NCBI GenBank assembly: GCA_964495885.1
Contig: CAZBWO010000002.1
Span: 1 to 64,000, forward strand
Direction of reading: 5' to 3'
DNA from: PALG01 sp964495885
Lineage (GTDB): Bacteria > Bacteroidota > Bacteroidia > Flavobacteriales > Flavobacteriaceae
DNA length: 64,000 nt
A program made the position numbers and the translations under genes. How positions within the stretch are numbered: the first letter of the stretch is position 1; every line of letters starts with the position of its first letter. Below are positions 8,352 to 16,722 of the stretch, piece after piece. The notes below the pieces were generated by a model. That model was not told where the DNA came from, did not search any database, and saw only the letters and a program-made list of their open reading frames with translations.

Positions 8352-10733
8352 CTAATCAATATTGTTTTCGTTGTCTAATAGTTGGTTTAAAGCTTCAATG
8401 GTAGGGACCAATACTTGTCTTGCTTTGCTTCCTTCAAACGGGCCTACAACTCCGGCGGCTTCCAATTGATCTATAATCCTACCGGCGCGGTTGTAACCCA
8501 ATTTAAGTTTGCGTTGCAATAGGGAAGCAGATCCTTGTTGTGCGATTACCAGTACTTCGGCAGCTTCCCGGAACAATGCGTCCCGTTCCTCTATACCAAT
8601 ATCAAGATTTGTGCCACCTTCTTCACTAACATACTCTGGTAATAGATGCGCATCTGGATAGGCTTTTTGTGAACCAATATATTCTGTGATTTCGGCAACT
8701 TCGGGTGTATCTACAAAGGCACACTGTAAACGGGTTAGTGTACTTCCTTGGGTGTACAACATATCCCCGCGGCCAATAAGTTGGTCTGCCCCGGAATTAT
8801 CCAAAATCGTACGGGAATCAATCTTACTGGTTACCCTAAACGCAATCCTAGCAGGGAAGTTCGCTTTAATGATTCCCGTAATCACATTCACAGAGGGTCT
8901 TTGCGTTGCAATGATTAAGTGAATTCCAATCGCTCTCGCCAACTGTGCCAGACGGGCGATAGGAGTTTCTACTTCCTTTCCGGCGGTCATGATTAGATCT
9001 GCGAACTCATCAATAACCAAAACAATGTAGGGTAAGTAGCGGTGACCGTCATTCGGATTTAATTTCCGTGCTTTGAATTTCTGATTGTATTCCTTGATAT
9101 TCCTCACCATGGCATCTTTCAGCAAATCATAGCGGGTATCCATTTCAATACACAATGAATTGAGCGTATTGATCACCTTGGTGGTATCTGTAATGATGGC
9201 TTCTTCAACATCTGGTAGCTTGGCGAGGTAGTGCCGTTCAATTTTATTGAAGAGGGTAAGCTCTACTTTTTTGGGGTCTACCAATACAAATTTTACTTCC
9301 GCTGGGTGCTTTTTGTAGAGGAGGGAGGTAAGGATGGCATTCAGCCCTACCGATTTCCCCTGTCCGGTTGCACCAGCCATCAGCAAGTGTGGCATCTTGG
9401 CCAGATCTACCACAAAAGTTTCATTGCTAATGGTTTTACCCAAGGCAAGGGGTAGTTGCATTTCGGCATTTTGAAATTTAGGCGAAGCAATCACAGAGCG
9501 CATGGAAACTACTTTGGGCTTCTTGTTAGGCACTTCAATCCCAATGGTTCCTTTCCCGGGGATTGGCGCGATAATACGAATCCCCAATGCCGAAAGCGAT
9601 AGCGCAATATCGTCTTCCAGGTTTTTAATTTTGGAAATACGTATGCCAGCTTCCGGCACAATCTCATACAAAGTCACCGTGGGACCTACCGTAGCCTTGA
9701 TATTGGCAATCCCAATTTTATAGTTGCTTAAAGTATCTACAATCCGGTTTTTGTATTCTTCCAGCTCTTCCTGATTAATCGTAATTCCTTGTCCGCCCGT
9801 ATAGTCCTTCAATAATTCAATGGTAGGGAATTTATAATTGCTTAGTTCCAAGGTAGGGTCAAACTCCCCAAAATCTGCCACTAGTTTTTTGCTAAGGTCA
9901 TCTTCCACCATTTCCTCCTCTTCGGCCTTTTCGATTTCCATGGTGAGGTTGTCTTCCGATTCTGTTTTTAAGATAGGTTCTGGAGTTTCTTCTTCTTTGA
10001 TTTCCTCTTCGGAAGGCGTTTCGGTTTTGGTTATTGTAGCGGTTTCTTCGGAAACAATTTCCACAGAATCGGTGATGGGCTCTTCTGAAGATTCTTCCGA
10101 AGCGATGGTACTTTCCGAAGAGAAATCGGAAGCAATCTCTTTTTTGGTAGACTGGAATAGTGCCGTTACTTTTTCTGGGGTCACTTTTAATCTAATCACC
10201 AAATACACAATTGCCAAAAAGGTTAGCAGGAGAATAGTACCGGTTTTACCCATATAATCTTGCAGCAGGTCATTGATTTCGAAACCTAAAACACCACTCA
10301 ATAGTCCATTTCCAAAAGAAAAGAAACCTAATAAGATGGAAATCCATAGTGCTACCAATACCCCCCAAAACCAGAATTTTAAAAGGGCTTTTTTGGCATA
10401 ATCAAAGAAGTAATATACGCCAGAAAGTGTGATGAGAAAAGCAATGATATAGGCAGCAATTCCTATTCCTTTATAGATAAATAAGTGTCCCAAATTGGAA
10501 CCTAATTTACTAGCCCAGTTTTGGGCAACAGTTTCCCTGCTTAGGTCACCAATAATACTTTGATCTTGTTTCCAGCTAAAGAGGTAAGAGGTAAAAGCAA
10601 TGAAAAGCAATATGCCAAACAAAAACAGAAAACTACCCAAAATAATTTTTTGCTGTTTGCTAAGGGAGAGGGACGGTAATTTCCTTTTAGCGTTAGTTTT
10701 GGAAGTTTTTTGCTGCTTCTTTTTTCTGGCCAT
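8352..10733 (-). CDS. ftsK: FtsK/SpoIIIE-family DNA translocase
   Basis: A 793-residue septal DNA pump. A basic, lysine-rich start is followed by four membrane helices (about residues 30-180) and an acidic Glu/Ser-rich linker (about 195-285). The motor follows: alpha domain, then RecA-like beta domain with Walker A (GATGQGKS) and Walker B (IVLVIDEFADL). A C-terminal gamma winged helix (SASLLQRKLKLGYNRAGRI) would read polar KOPS-like sequences. It moves the chromosome ends apart at division and activates XerCD at dif. It is the first gene of the minus-strand string ftsK-lolA-lptF/G-ribBA, preceded by a good -7 box. Confidence 0.95.
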   Translation of the reverse strand: MARKKKQQKTSKTNAKRKLPSLSLSKQQKIILGSFLFLFGILLFIAFTSYLFSWKQDQSIIGDLSRETVAQNWASKLGSNLGHLFIYKGIGIAAYIIAFLITLSGVYYFFDYAKKALLKFWFWGVLVALWISILLGFFSFGNGLLSGVLGFEINDLLQDYMGKTGTILLLTFLAIVYLVIRLKVTPEKVTALFQSTKKEIASDFSSESTIASEESSEEPITDSVEIVSEETATITKTETPSEEEIKEEETPEPILKTESEDNLTMEIEKAEEEEMVEDDLSKKLVADFGEFDPTLELSNYKFPTIELLKDYTGGQGITINQEELEEYKNRIVDTLSNYKIGIANIKATVGPTVTLYEIVPEAGIRISKIKNLEDDIALSLSALGIRIIAPIPGKGTIGIEVPNKKPKVVSMRSVIASPKFQNAEMQLPLALGKTISNETFVVDLAKMPHLLMAGATGQGKSVGLNAILTSLLYKKHPAEVKFVLVDPKKVELTLFNKIERHYLAKLPDVEEAIITDTTKVINTLNSLCIEMDTRYDLLKDAMVRNIKEYNQKFKARKLNPNDGHRYLPYIVLVIDEFADLIMTAGKEVETPIARLAQLARAIGIHLIIATQRPSVNVITGIIKANFPARIAFRVTSKIDSRTILDNSGADQLIGRGDMLYTQGSTLTRLQCAFVDTPEVAEITEYIGSQKAYPDAHLLPEYVSEEGGTNLDIGIEERDALFREAAEVLVIAQQGSASLLQRKLKLGYNRAGRIIDQLEAAGVVGPFEGSKARQVLVPTIEALNQLLDNENNID

Positions 10734-10754
10734 GTAAGCTTAGGTTGTAATGCA

Positions 10755-10762
10755 CAAATATA
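10755..10762 (-). promoter_or_regulatory. -7 promoter element of ftsK
   Basis: Reverse complement TATATTTG is an exact TAnnTTTG element, 21 bases before the ftsK start. At the matching -33 position there is only TTT. Confidence 0.6.
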
Positions 10763-10826
10763 CAACGATACAAGCTACATAAAAATTTTTGAAAGATTTT
10801 AAAAATAGTAGGCCATTCGCTAGTTA

Positions 10827-11834
10827 TTAACTTAGTAATGAGTAGGAGATTAACAGTGTTTCTCCATCACGCCAACGTATCCAGCCTTTGCCTACTTCTT
10901 TAAAACCGTCATCCAATAGAATTCCATAGAGCCATTCTCCTTGTATTAGTTTTGGCGATATAAAGTTGTAGCTTACATTTACTTCCCCGGCATGATCCAA
11001 GGGTTTGATACGTACGGGAAGCTTCTTATTTGGTAAATATTCCACACTATTAACAGCAAGTAAAAACGCTGGCCAAGGTAAATACCGGCCCGCATCCTTT
11101 CTTACATAAGTTACATGGCCTTGGCGGTTACCCTCAATTTTTAAAAAATCATGACCCACCCCTGTAACTTTTAAGTATAAGATACCATAGTCTAGTTTCA
11201 TCGCTTCAGGTTCAAGCCATGGCGGGGCATACTTCAACTCAAAGTTCCCAGTTTCCTGCAGATGAAGTACCAAACTATCTTGCGGGAGGTGTTCCATATG
11301 TCCTTTTTCCCAATTGATGTTTCCGTAGAAATCCAAACGAGGCTGATCAAAAAAATTGGGTGCAAAAAATCCCAGTCCTGTTTGTTTATCGTACGGAGTT
11401 GAAAAGTTTTGTTTTTCAGAAGGAAGCGTTTTAGTATCCAGCATGGCAATAAGTTCCTCTTTTGAAGAAACTATTGAAACGGGTTCTGCTGCTTTTGGAG
11501 TTACTTGAGTTGGAGTAGGGTTGGGGTCTTCTATGCTTGTATTGCGTTGTTGAGCCTCATAAAATTTATATCCCCATAGGCATAGCATTCCTACGAGCAA
11601 AATCCAATTCACTATTTTTAGGGTTTTAACTGGCAATCTGTACGAAATAAAAAAAGAAGCAATAAAAGCAATACCTCCAAAAAGAACCCCATACCCCAAG
11701 ACGATGGCACCTGCTGCAAGCATTTGTCCTTTTCCAGCTTCAATATAGCCTGCATAATAAATACCAATGATAAAAAATGCCAGTAGCATTAAAAGATAAA
11801 ATGCGAGGCAGGCAGGTTTGAATAATTTTTTCAT
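10827..11834 (-). CDS. Uncharacterised membrane protein with exported C-terminal domain, vWA operon
   Basis: I do not recognise a named family for this 335-residue protein. It begins with three membrane helices (about residues 8-30, 38-62 and 72-90), then a Pro/Thr-rich linker (PNPTPTQVTPK), then a ~210-residue soluble domain. That domain is clearly related to the whole of the preceding gene's product: both have a LDYG..[YF]L segment, an [FL]L..[VM][NH]SVE[YF] segment, a QG[ED]W segment, and an end GWIRWR.... followed by a five-residue tail ending LLS. It is the last gene of the vWA operon, starting 4 bases after its paralogue stops. The same domain offered once anchored and once free suggests a complex at the cell surface or in the periplasm; this is inference. 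Confidence 0.7.
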   Translation of the reverse strand: MKKLFKPACLAFYLLMLLAFFIIGIYYAGYIEAGKGQMLAAGAIVLGYGVLFGGIAFIASFFISYRLPVKTLKIVNWILLVGMLCLWGYKFYEAQQRNTSIEDPNPTPTQVTPKAAEPVSIVSSKEELIAMLDTKTLPSEKQNFSTPYDKQTGLGFFAPNFFDQPRLDFYGNINWEKGHMEHLPQDSLVLHLQETGNFELKYAPPWLEPEAMKLDYGILYLKVTGVGHDFLKIEGNRQGHVTYVRKDAGRYLPWPAFLLAVNSVEYLPNKKLPVRIKPLDHAGEVNVSYNFISPKLIQGEWLYGILLDDGFKEVGKGWIRWRDGETLLISYSLLS

Positions 11835-11838
11835 GTGT

Positions 11839-12477
11839 CTAGCTTAAGAGATTATATAAAACAAGTATCTTTCCGTCCTTTCGCCAGCGAATCCACCCTG
11901 TTTTTCCCGTTTTGTTGAAATCGTTATCTAAAATCTGCACTTCCATCCAGTCTCCCTGTACAAACATAGGCCGAAAAAACGTTCCAATGGGATAGACCCT
12001 TCCGGCCGATTTCACCAAGGGGTGATCAAATACCTTTTGTCCTTCCGCCATAAATTCCACACTATGCATGGAAAGTAGGAACTCTCCCCAAGAAATAAAG
12101 TCTCCACTAAAGCGCCCCACATAAAAAGCAGTTCCTTTTTCTTCGTGGGTAAATACTTCATGATAATCTATTCCCAAGCGGTTGACGCTCAGAAAAAACA
12201 CACCATAATCCAATTTTCCCATAAAAGGTTCGAAGTCTTTCGGGCTGTGATCTACCACCCAATTGTATCCAGCCTTTTTAAAAGTAATGCTATCTACCGG
12301 AAGGGCTTGCCTAGGTATTTTGCCTTCCACAATAGAGGAATCAAACAAATAAAGGGGGTGGCCTTCTGTTACCTTCGGATTAAAAAACCCGGTGGGCAGG
12401 ACTTTATTTTGTCCTTGTAGGTGGTTCAATCCGAAGCATATTAAAAGTACGGTAACTAGCAAAAAGCGTTTATTCAT
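11839..12477 (-). CDS. Uncharacterised secreted protein, paralogue of the next gene's C-terminal domain
   Basis: A 212-residue protein with a signal peptide (MNKRFLLVTVLLICFGLNHLQGQ) and no further membrane helix. It consists of the same domain that ends the 335-residue protein downstream: GYNWVV, KLDYGVFFLSVN, FLLSMHSVEFM, VQGDWMEVQI and GWIRWRKDGK. The conserved Trp/Arg-rich end resembles small SH3-like beta barrels, but I cannot assign a family. It lies 2 bases after the vWA gene and 4 bases before its paralogue, so all three are almost certainly co-transcribed from the palindrome-marked promoter at 13.95 kb. Confidence 0.7.
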   Translation of the reverse strand: MNKRFLLVTVLLICFGLNHLQGQNKVLPTGFFNPKVTEGHPLYLFDSSIVEGKIPRQALPVDSITFKKAGYNWVVDHSPKDFEPFMGKLDYGVFFLSVNRLGIDYHEVFTHEEKGTAFYVGRFSGDFISWGEFLLSMHSVEFMAEGQKVFDHPLVKSAGRVYPIGTFFRPMFVQGDWMEVQILDNDFNKTGKTGWIRWRKDGKILVLYNLLS

Positions 12478-12479
12478 TC

Positions 12480-13880
12480 TTAAAACTGAAAGTTAGCGTC
12501 TTTTGTTTCTCCTTTGTTTACGGTAATGGTCATAGACTTTTTGCCCAATGCCCTATGCTCACCTATTGCGTTCACTTCAATGGTATAGGTGCCGGGGTTA
12601 ATGACATAAGTGTTTCCTTTATTATAGGTCCTGCCTCCAGCAACCCGTTCTCCACTTTTTACTTCGGTTACTTTACTGGTACAGTCTATAAGTTCGCCAT
12701 TATATTTTGGATAAATATTAAGTATTCCAGACTCAAAATTGAAGTTCACTTCTGTTTCTTCCCCTGCTGTTATGATTTTGTTTTCAAGTACAACATTCGT
12801 TGCAAGGCCTTGCATCCTTAGTGCTTGTATTTTAATATTATAAGTTCCTGGGTCTATTTCTATAGCTTTGGTTCTACCATAAGTACGCGTACCGCCTACC
12901 CGTTTTCCTTCAGTATCAAAAACATTTACAGTGCAATCCCAGCCTTCTTCATTATTGGTTGTAGTGACCATAAACTTACCACCATCAAAACTAATGTCAT
13001 AATGTGCAATTTTATCCTCAAAGCTTTGTATTCCTTCAATAATAATAGGATTCATTTGGCTACCCTCTCCCGGTCTGGCTTCTAGGCGATAGGTACTAGG
13101 CGGAAGAAATACCGTGGCCGTATCACGATAAGTTCTAACTCCAATTGGCACTCGTTTGGAAATTTGATCATAGGCTTTGATATATGCATCCACTGGTTCT
13201 CCGTTTTTTACTGCATAGAAAGTAATATTGCCTTTTGGTTTGTCTACAGATTGACCTACCGCTTCTTCCAATCCACTGCCAAGAGCACTGGCGTCAGACG
13301 CATCATAGTAGTTGCCATCCCCTGCTTTTGCAGCACACTTTAATTGTTCGGTTTCTCCTTCTTTCAATCCAAAACCTACAATATGCAATTTGAAATCAAT
13401 TCCTTCAGCTTTGGCCGCTGTTACGAGGTCACAAATATTTCCATCACAGGATTCAATACCGTCTGTAATAAGGATAATGGTTGCTTTTTGTTTGCTCTTC
13501 CGAAGATCATCTATCACTAAAGAAGCAGAGTAGGCTAATGGGGTTTTCCCCAAGGGTTTAATGGCATTAATGGATTGAGTTACTTTTTCTTTGGATATAT
13601 TATCAAGGGTTACCAATGTTTCTACATCCTTGCAGTTTCCTTTCTCTCTATGTCCATATGCTACCAAGCCAATCGTTTGGTATGCCGGAAGTTCGTTAAC
13701 GGTATTGGATAAAACTTCGCGGGCAATTTCTACTTTGGTTTTTCCTTGCATTTGGCCCCACATAGAACCACTGGCATCATAAATAAATACGATAGGAGAG
13801 GGAGTTTGGGCATTAGTTTTGGTAGGTGTCATACTAAATAGACACAGTACAATACAAAAGAGGATAGAGAGTTGTTTCAT
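12480..13880 (-). CDS. Secreted von Willebrand factor A domain protein with repeated beta modules
   Basis: A 466-residue exported protein. After a signal peptide (ending TKTNAQ) comes a vWA domain (about residues 28-215) with a complete MIDAS metal site: DASGSMWG, a conserved TPL loop in GKTPLAYSA, and the TDGIES aspartate. The rest contains three related ~85-residue beta modules, two of which hold the pattern V.GGRTY / VGGTRTYG followed by [IV][ND]PGTY.I, like carboxypeptidase-regulatory or PEGA-type folds. Such proteins bind partners through a metal ion. It is the first gene of a three-gene operon with the two paralogous secreted/membrane proteins. Its promoter carries the ACCC-N4-GGGT palindrome, so I place it in the regulon of the LuxR-type regulator at 17.5 kb. 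Confidence 0.85.
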   Translation of the reverse strand: MKQLSILFCIVLCLFSMTPTKTNAQTPSPIVFIYDASGSMWGQMQGKTKVEIAREVLSNTVNELPAYQTIGLVAYGHREKGNCKDVETLVTLDNISKEKVTQSINAIKPLGKTPLAYSASLVIDDLRKSKQKATIILITDGIESCDGNICDLVTAAKAEGIDFKLHIVGFGLKEGETEQLKCAAKAGDGNYYDASDASALGSGLEEAVGQSVDKPKGNITFYAVKNGEPVDAYIKAYDQISKRVPIGVRTYRDTATVFLPPSTYRLEARPGEGSQMNPIIIEGIQSFEDKIAHYDISFDGGKFMVTTTNNEEGWDCTVNVFDTEGKRVGGTRTYGRTKAIEIDPGTYNIKIQALRMQGLATNVVLENKIITAGEETEVNFNFESGILNIYPKYNGELIDCTSKVTEVKSGERVAGGRTYNKGNTYVINPGTYTIEVNAIGEHRALGKKSMTITVNKGETKDANFQF

Positions 13881-13946
13881 TATTTGTTTGTTTGGTGAGG
13901 TGTTGAGGTATACAAATATAAATGATACCTGTTAATTTTTCATCAA

Positions 13947-13991
13947 CAAACTTATAGTCAATACGTTAGTGTGTCAATTACCCATTTGGGT
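13947..13991 (-). promoter_or_regulatory. Operator-promoter of the vWA operon
   Basis: On the minus strand the palindrome ACCCAAATGGGT (13991 to 13980) is followed by AATTGACA. The TTG (13977-13975) is the -33 element and TAAGTTTG (13954-13947) the -7 element, exactly 20 bases apart. The start codon is 66 bases further on. The same 20-base block ACCCAAATGGGTAATTGACA occurs at 14965 with the same -7 spacing. The half-site fits the GerE/LuxR-family consensus RWWTRGGYNNYY. Confidence 0.8.
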
Positions 13992-13994
13992 GAT

Positions 13995-14372
13995 TTATGA
14001 GGTGATGAGATGAGCTATTTTTGGTAAGTAGATGAAGCTGCCAATCACCATAGCAGTTAGTGCTGCAAAAAAAACAGCACCTGCAGCAATGTCTTTAATA
14101 TACCCAATCTTGTGGTGATAATCTGGATGAATAAAATTAGCAATTTCCTCTGCGGCGGTATTGAGTCCCTCTACGCTAAGTACTAGTCCAATAGCCAAAC
14201 ATTGGAATATCCATTCGGTGGTGCTAATCTGAAAGTAAAAACCTGCGCATGTTACGAGTATTGAAATGACAACCTGTACTTGAATACTTGCTTCATTTCT
14301 TATTAAAAGCCATGCTCCCCGAAAGGCATATTTCACACCCAAAAGACGTTTTCCGAAGAAGCTATTCCACAT
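13995..14372 (-). CDS. dgkA: Diacylglycerol/undecaprenol kinase (DgkA family)
   Basis: A 125-residue membrane enzyme of the prokaryotic DgkA family: an amphipathic N-terminal helix (FRGAWLLIRNEASIQVQ), a helix pair, the active-site motif VEGLNTAAEEIANF and the closing KDIAAGAVFFAAL helix. Family members phosphorylate diacylglycerol or undecaprenol in the inner membrane, recycling lipid carriers. The active-site Glu-x-x-Asn-Thr pattern is kept. Its ATG overlaps the tpx stop codon by one base (TAATG), so it is translated coupled to tpx. The pair is boxed in by two palindromic operators that point outwards and belong to the flanking genes, not to it. Confidence 0.88.
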   Translation of the reverse strand: MWNSFFGKRLLGVKYAFRGAWLLIRNEASIQVQVVISILVTCAGFYFQISTTEWIFQCLAIGLVLSVEGLNTAAEEIANFIHPDYHHKIGYIKDIAAGAVFFAALTAMVIGSFIYLPKIAHLITS

Positions 14373-14872
14373 TATTTTAATGCTTTGAGCGCCGCTTCGT
14401 AATTAGGTTCCTGTCCAATTTCTGGCACTTGTTCTGTGTAAATAACCGTATTGTTTTCATCTAGGACGATCACGACCCTTGAATGCAATCCTTGAAAAGT
14501 ACTTCGGGTGATTTCTAGTCCGTAATCTTTCCCAAATTGCCCAGTTTTGAAATCACTTAGCATTTCTACATTTTCAATGCCTTCGCTACCACAGAATTGT
14601 TCTTGCGCAAAAGGCAAGTCTCTAGAGATGCATAGAACTTTTACATTTTTTAATTTTGCGGCATCTTCGTTAAATTTCCGAACAGAAGTGGCACAAACCC
14701 CAGTATTGACACTTGGAAAAATATTCAACAATTTTTTATGGTTGTTGAAGTCTTCCAAAGTTTTTTCAGATAGGTCGGTAGCAATTAGGGTAAAATCTGG
14801 TGCTTTACTTCCAGTTTTTGGAAGCACGCCAAGTGTTTCAGCGGGATTGCCGCCCAAAGTAATTTTTGCCAT
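14372..14872 (-). CDS. tpx: Thiol peroxidase Tpx
   Basis: A 166-residue atypical 2-Cys peroxiredoxin, full length for Tpx. The start MAKITLGGNPAETLG is diagnostic of Tpx. The peroxidatic cysteine sits in NTGVCATSVRKFN and the resolving cysteine in EQFCGSEGIENV. It reduces lipid and other hydroperoxides using thioredoxin. It is co-transcribed with dgkA. No promoter was found that clearly belongs to it; the region upstream (14889-14960) is A+T-rich and leads into the divergent palindrome promoter. Confidence 0.95.
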   Translation of the reverse strand: MAKITLGGNPAETLGVLPKTGSKAPDFTLIATDLSEKTLEDFNNHKKLLNIFPSVNTGVCATSVRKFNEDAAKLKNVKVLCISRDLPFAQEQFCGSEGIENVEMLSDFKTGQFGKDYGLEITRSTFQGLHSRVVIVLDENNTVIYTEQVPEIGQEPNYEAALKALK

Positions 14873-14964
14873 AGCATTTAAATTTTGATAAAGATAAAAA
14901 TTCTTCAGCTTTTATTCTAAAAATGAGTGAATTGATACTTCCTTAAAATTTATGGTTGTAAACT

Positions 14965-15009
14965 ACCCAAATGGGTAATTGACAGCAGGTTAGGTAGCTA
15001 ATATATTTG
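14965..15009 (+). promoter_or_regulatory. Operator-promoter of the beta-helix-like secreted protein gene
   Basis: The palindrome ACCCAAATGGGT (14965-14976) runs into AATTGACA; TTG (14979-14981) and TATATTTG (15002-15009) are 20 bases apart and form an ideal Bacteroidota promoter. The start codon lies 76 bases downstream. A looser ACCC-TATTT-GGGA (about 15059-15070) in the leader may be a second weak site. Confidence 0.8.
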
Positions 15010-15085
15010 ACACAATAAAATTTAACTCCCCAAAACATTTAATGAGTACAATTTAAACACCCTATTTGGGATAAAACTTCACTAC

Positions 15086-16645
15086 ATGAAAAAAATTCTA
15101 TTCTTATTTGCCTGTACACTTTTTTCAATGGCTGTTAAAGCACAAGATTGTCAAATCCCCAATGGAAATTTTGAAGTTTGGAAGAATAATGACAAAGCGG
15201 TAAGTTGGGGAAGTTCCAACATTGCAGGAATTGAGGGCGGTGCAAATGCAATGGCGGGGTATGATTTTAGAAATACATTTAGAACTCCTGGTAAGGTGGG
15301 CTATGGTTTACACATTAAAAATGTAAGTATTGCAGATCTAATCAAGGAAAAAAAACCTCAGGATTGGGCTAAAATACCTGAAGCGTATAAAGAACAAATT
15401 AGAAATAGTGCTTTTAGTGGCTATGTGTTTAGTTGTCAAGGTGATTGTGAAGGGGATATTATGGCGCAAAATCAAGGAGCAACTTTAAACAATATGTTCT
15501 TTCCTATTCAACCTAGTTTTGGAGCCCTTTGTGGATATTACAAGGCGAATTTCAAAAAAGGGGATAAAGCATGGATCAATACGTTTGTAACGACCAACAA
15601 TCCTACTCAGGTAGCGGGAGGTGTACGACCAGGGGAAGCTTCTGCCGTACTTATAAAAAATACTTCGCAATGGACTCCTTTTAAAATCCCTATTTACTTT
15701 TTTGAGGGTACCGAACCTTCAAAAATGTTCATTCAATTGTATTTGGTTGGGAAAGGATTTCCAAACGGTCAGCCTACAGGTATGAACCCTGTTCAAATGG
15801 CCATGGAGTTTAAAAGCTCAGATGGAAGTGAAGTATTCTTTGATGAGCTATGTCTTTGTGATGAGCCTTCTTTTATCGATACCAATGATCCTGCTTTTGA
15901 AGATTTTGAGATCCCTAGCGATGGAATAGTAAATGACGATGAAAATAATAGTAACAGTGATGAAACAATTTACATGGCTCCCTACGGAAGCGATGTAAAT
16001 TCGGGAACACGTGCCAATCCATTTGCTACCATGCAAAAAGCACTTGCCGTGGCTCAAGCTAAGCGAGTACAAGGTAAATCTATTTCTATTATCGTAATGG
16101 ATGGGACCTATACACAAGAAGCTATCGTAGATTTAGGGGTAACCGGAAATCTTCCCACTTTACGCATTAAAGCCGAAAATAACCACCAAGCAGTATTTGT
16201 AGGTTCTGAACCCATAGCTTCAAACGTAAACTGGCAGGAATTGGGACAGGGAATTTTTCGGTCTTCCGGCCCTTTAAATCCCAATCAGAAACCTGTCATT
16301 GACTACAGTAATCCTTCGGCTACCTCCAATCCTGTGAATATGCGCGTACCTGCCCTTATTGTAAATGGTATGCCATATAAACCCGCCCAGGTAATTCAGC
16401 AAGAAGAGAATTCTTATGTGTTTAGTCCTCAAATGTTTATGGTTAACCCTTCAGGAACCAATTTAAACAGTGCTCAAGTAGAAGTTTCGGTACGGGACTA
16501 TGCCATTGGTATTGAAAATGGTGGGACGGTGATTGTTTCTGGACTTCGTGTGAAAGGATATCCTGTTCCTCAATATGGACAAGCGGTTCCCAATGCTACT
16601 CCTGGATTAAATGGAGTAGTGGTGCGCGATTGTCTTTTTGAGTGA
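15086..16645 (+). CDS. Secreted protein with jelly-roll-like N-domain and DUF1565-like beta-helix start
   Basis: A 519-residue exported protein (signal peptide ending VKAQ). Residues ~20-265 form a domain of the kind that starts CQIPNGNFEVWK, often carbohydrate-binding-like in Bacteroidota, ending FFDELCLCDEPSF. After an acidic Asp/Asn linker, residues ~290-519 begin like parallel beta-helix proteins (DUF1565): YMAPYGSDVNSGTRANPFAT, IIVMDGTY, LRIKAENNHQAVFVGSEPI. The protein stops at VVVRDCLFE, which is where further beta-helix coils usually follow, so it may be a shortened version. No C-terminal T9SS signal is visible. The gene has a palindrome-controlled promoter and ends at a strong terminator; it is a single-gene unit. 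Its function is unknown. Confidence 0.75.
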   Translation: MKKILFLFACTLFSMAVKAQDCQIPNGNFEVWKNNDKAVSWGSSNIAGIEGGANAMAGYDFRNTFRTPGKVGYGLHIKNVSIADLIKEKKPQDWAKIPEAYKEQIRNSAFSGYVFSCQGDCEGDIMAQNQGATLNNMFFPIQPSFGALCGYYKANFKKGDKAWINTFVTTNNPTQVAGGVRPGEASAVLIKNTSQWTPFKIPIYFFEGTEPSKMFIQLYLVGKGFPNGQPTGMNPVQMAMEFKSSDGSEVFFDELCLCDEPSFIDTNDPAFEDFEIPSDGIVNDDENNSNSDETIYMAPYGSDVNSGTRANPFATMQKALAVAQAKRVQGKSISIIVMDGTYTQEAIVDLGVTGNLPTLRIKAENNHQAVFVGSEPIASNVNWQELGQGIFRSSGPLNPNQKPVIDYSNPSATSNPVNMRVPALIVNGMPYKPAQVIQQEENSYVFSPQMFMVNPSGTNLNSAQVEVSVRDYAIGIENGGTVIVSGLRVKGYPVPQYGQAVPNATPGLNGVVVRDCLFE

Positions 16646-16670
16646 TATTTACGGGGAAACAGATAGTGAA

Positions 16671-16699
16671 AAGGAGCTGTAAATACAGCTCCTTTTTTT
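16671..16699 (+). terminator. Rho-independent terminator
   Basis: AAGGAGCTGTA (16671-16681) and TACAGCTCCTT (16684-16694) are perfectly complementary and run into seven T residues. It ends the beta-helix-like gene, and the A-run on the left may let it serve the convergent DUF4412-like gene too. Confidence 0.9.
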
Positions 16700-16722
16700 A
16701 TGGCAATATTTATTAATCAGTT

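Noticed and set aside
9838..10257. A 139-codon Ser-rich plus-strand frame
   Set aside because: It is the complement of the acidic Glu/Ser linker of ftsK; the Ser/Ile bias comes from reversed Glu codons.
14965..14976. Palindrome as a terminator of the divergent tpx gene region
   Set aside because: The arms are only 4-5 bases, no T-run follows, and it sits precisely at the -33 element of a strong promoter for the plus-strand gene.
15059..15070. ACCC-TATTT-GGGA as a further regular operator
   Set aside because: The spacer is five bases and one arm base does not match; it is mentioned only as a possible weak second site.
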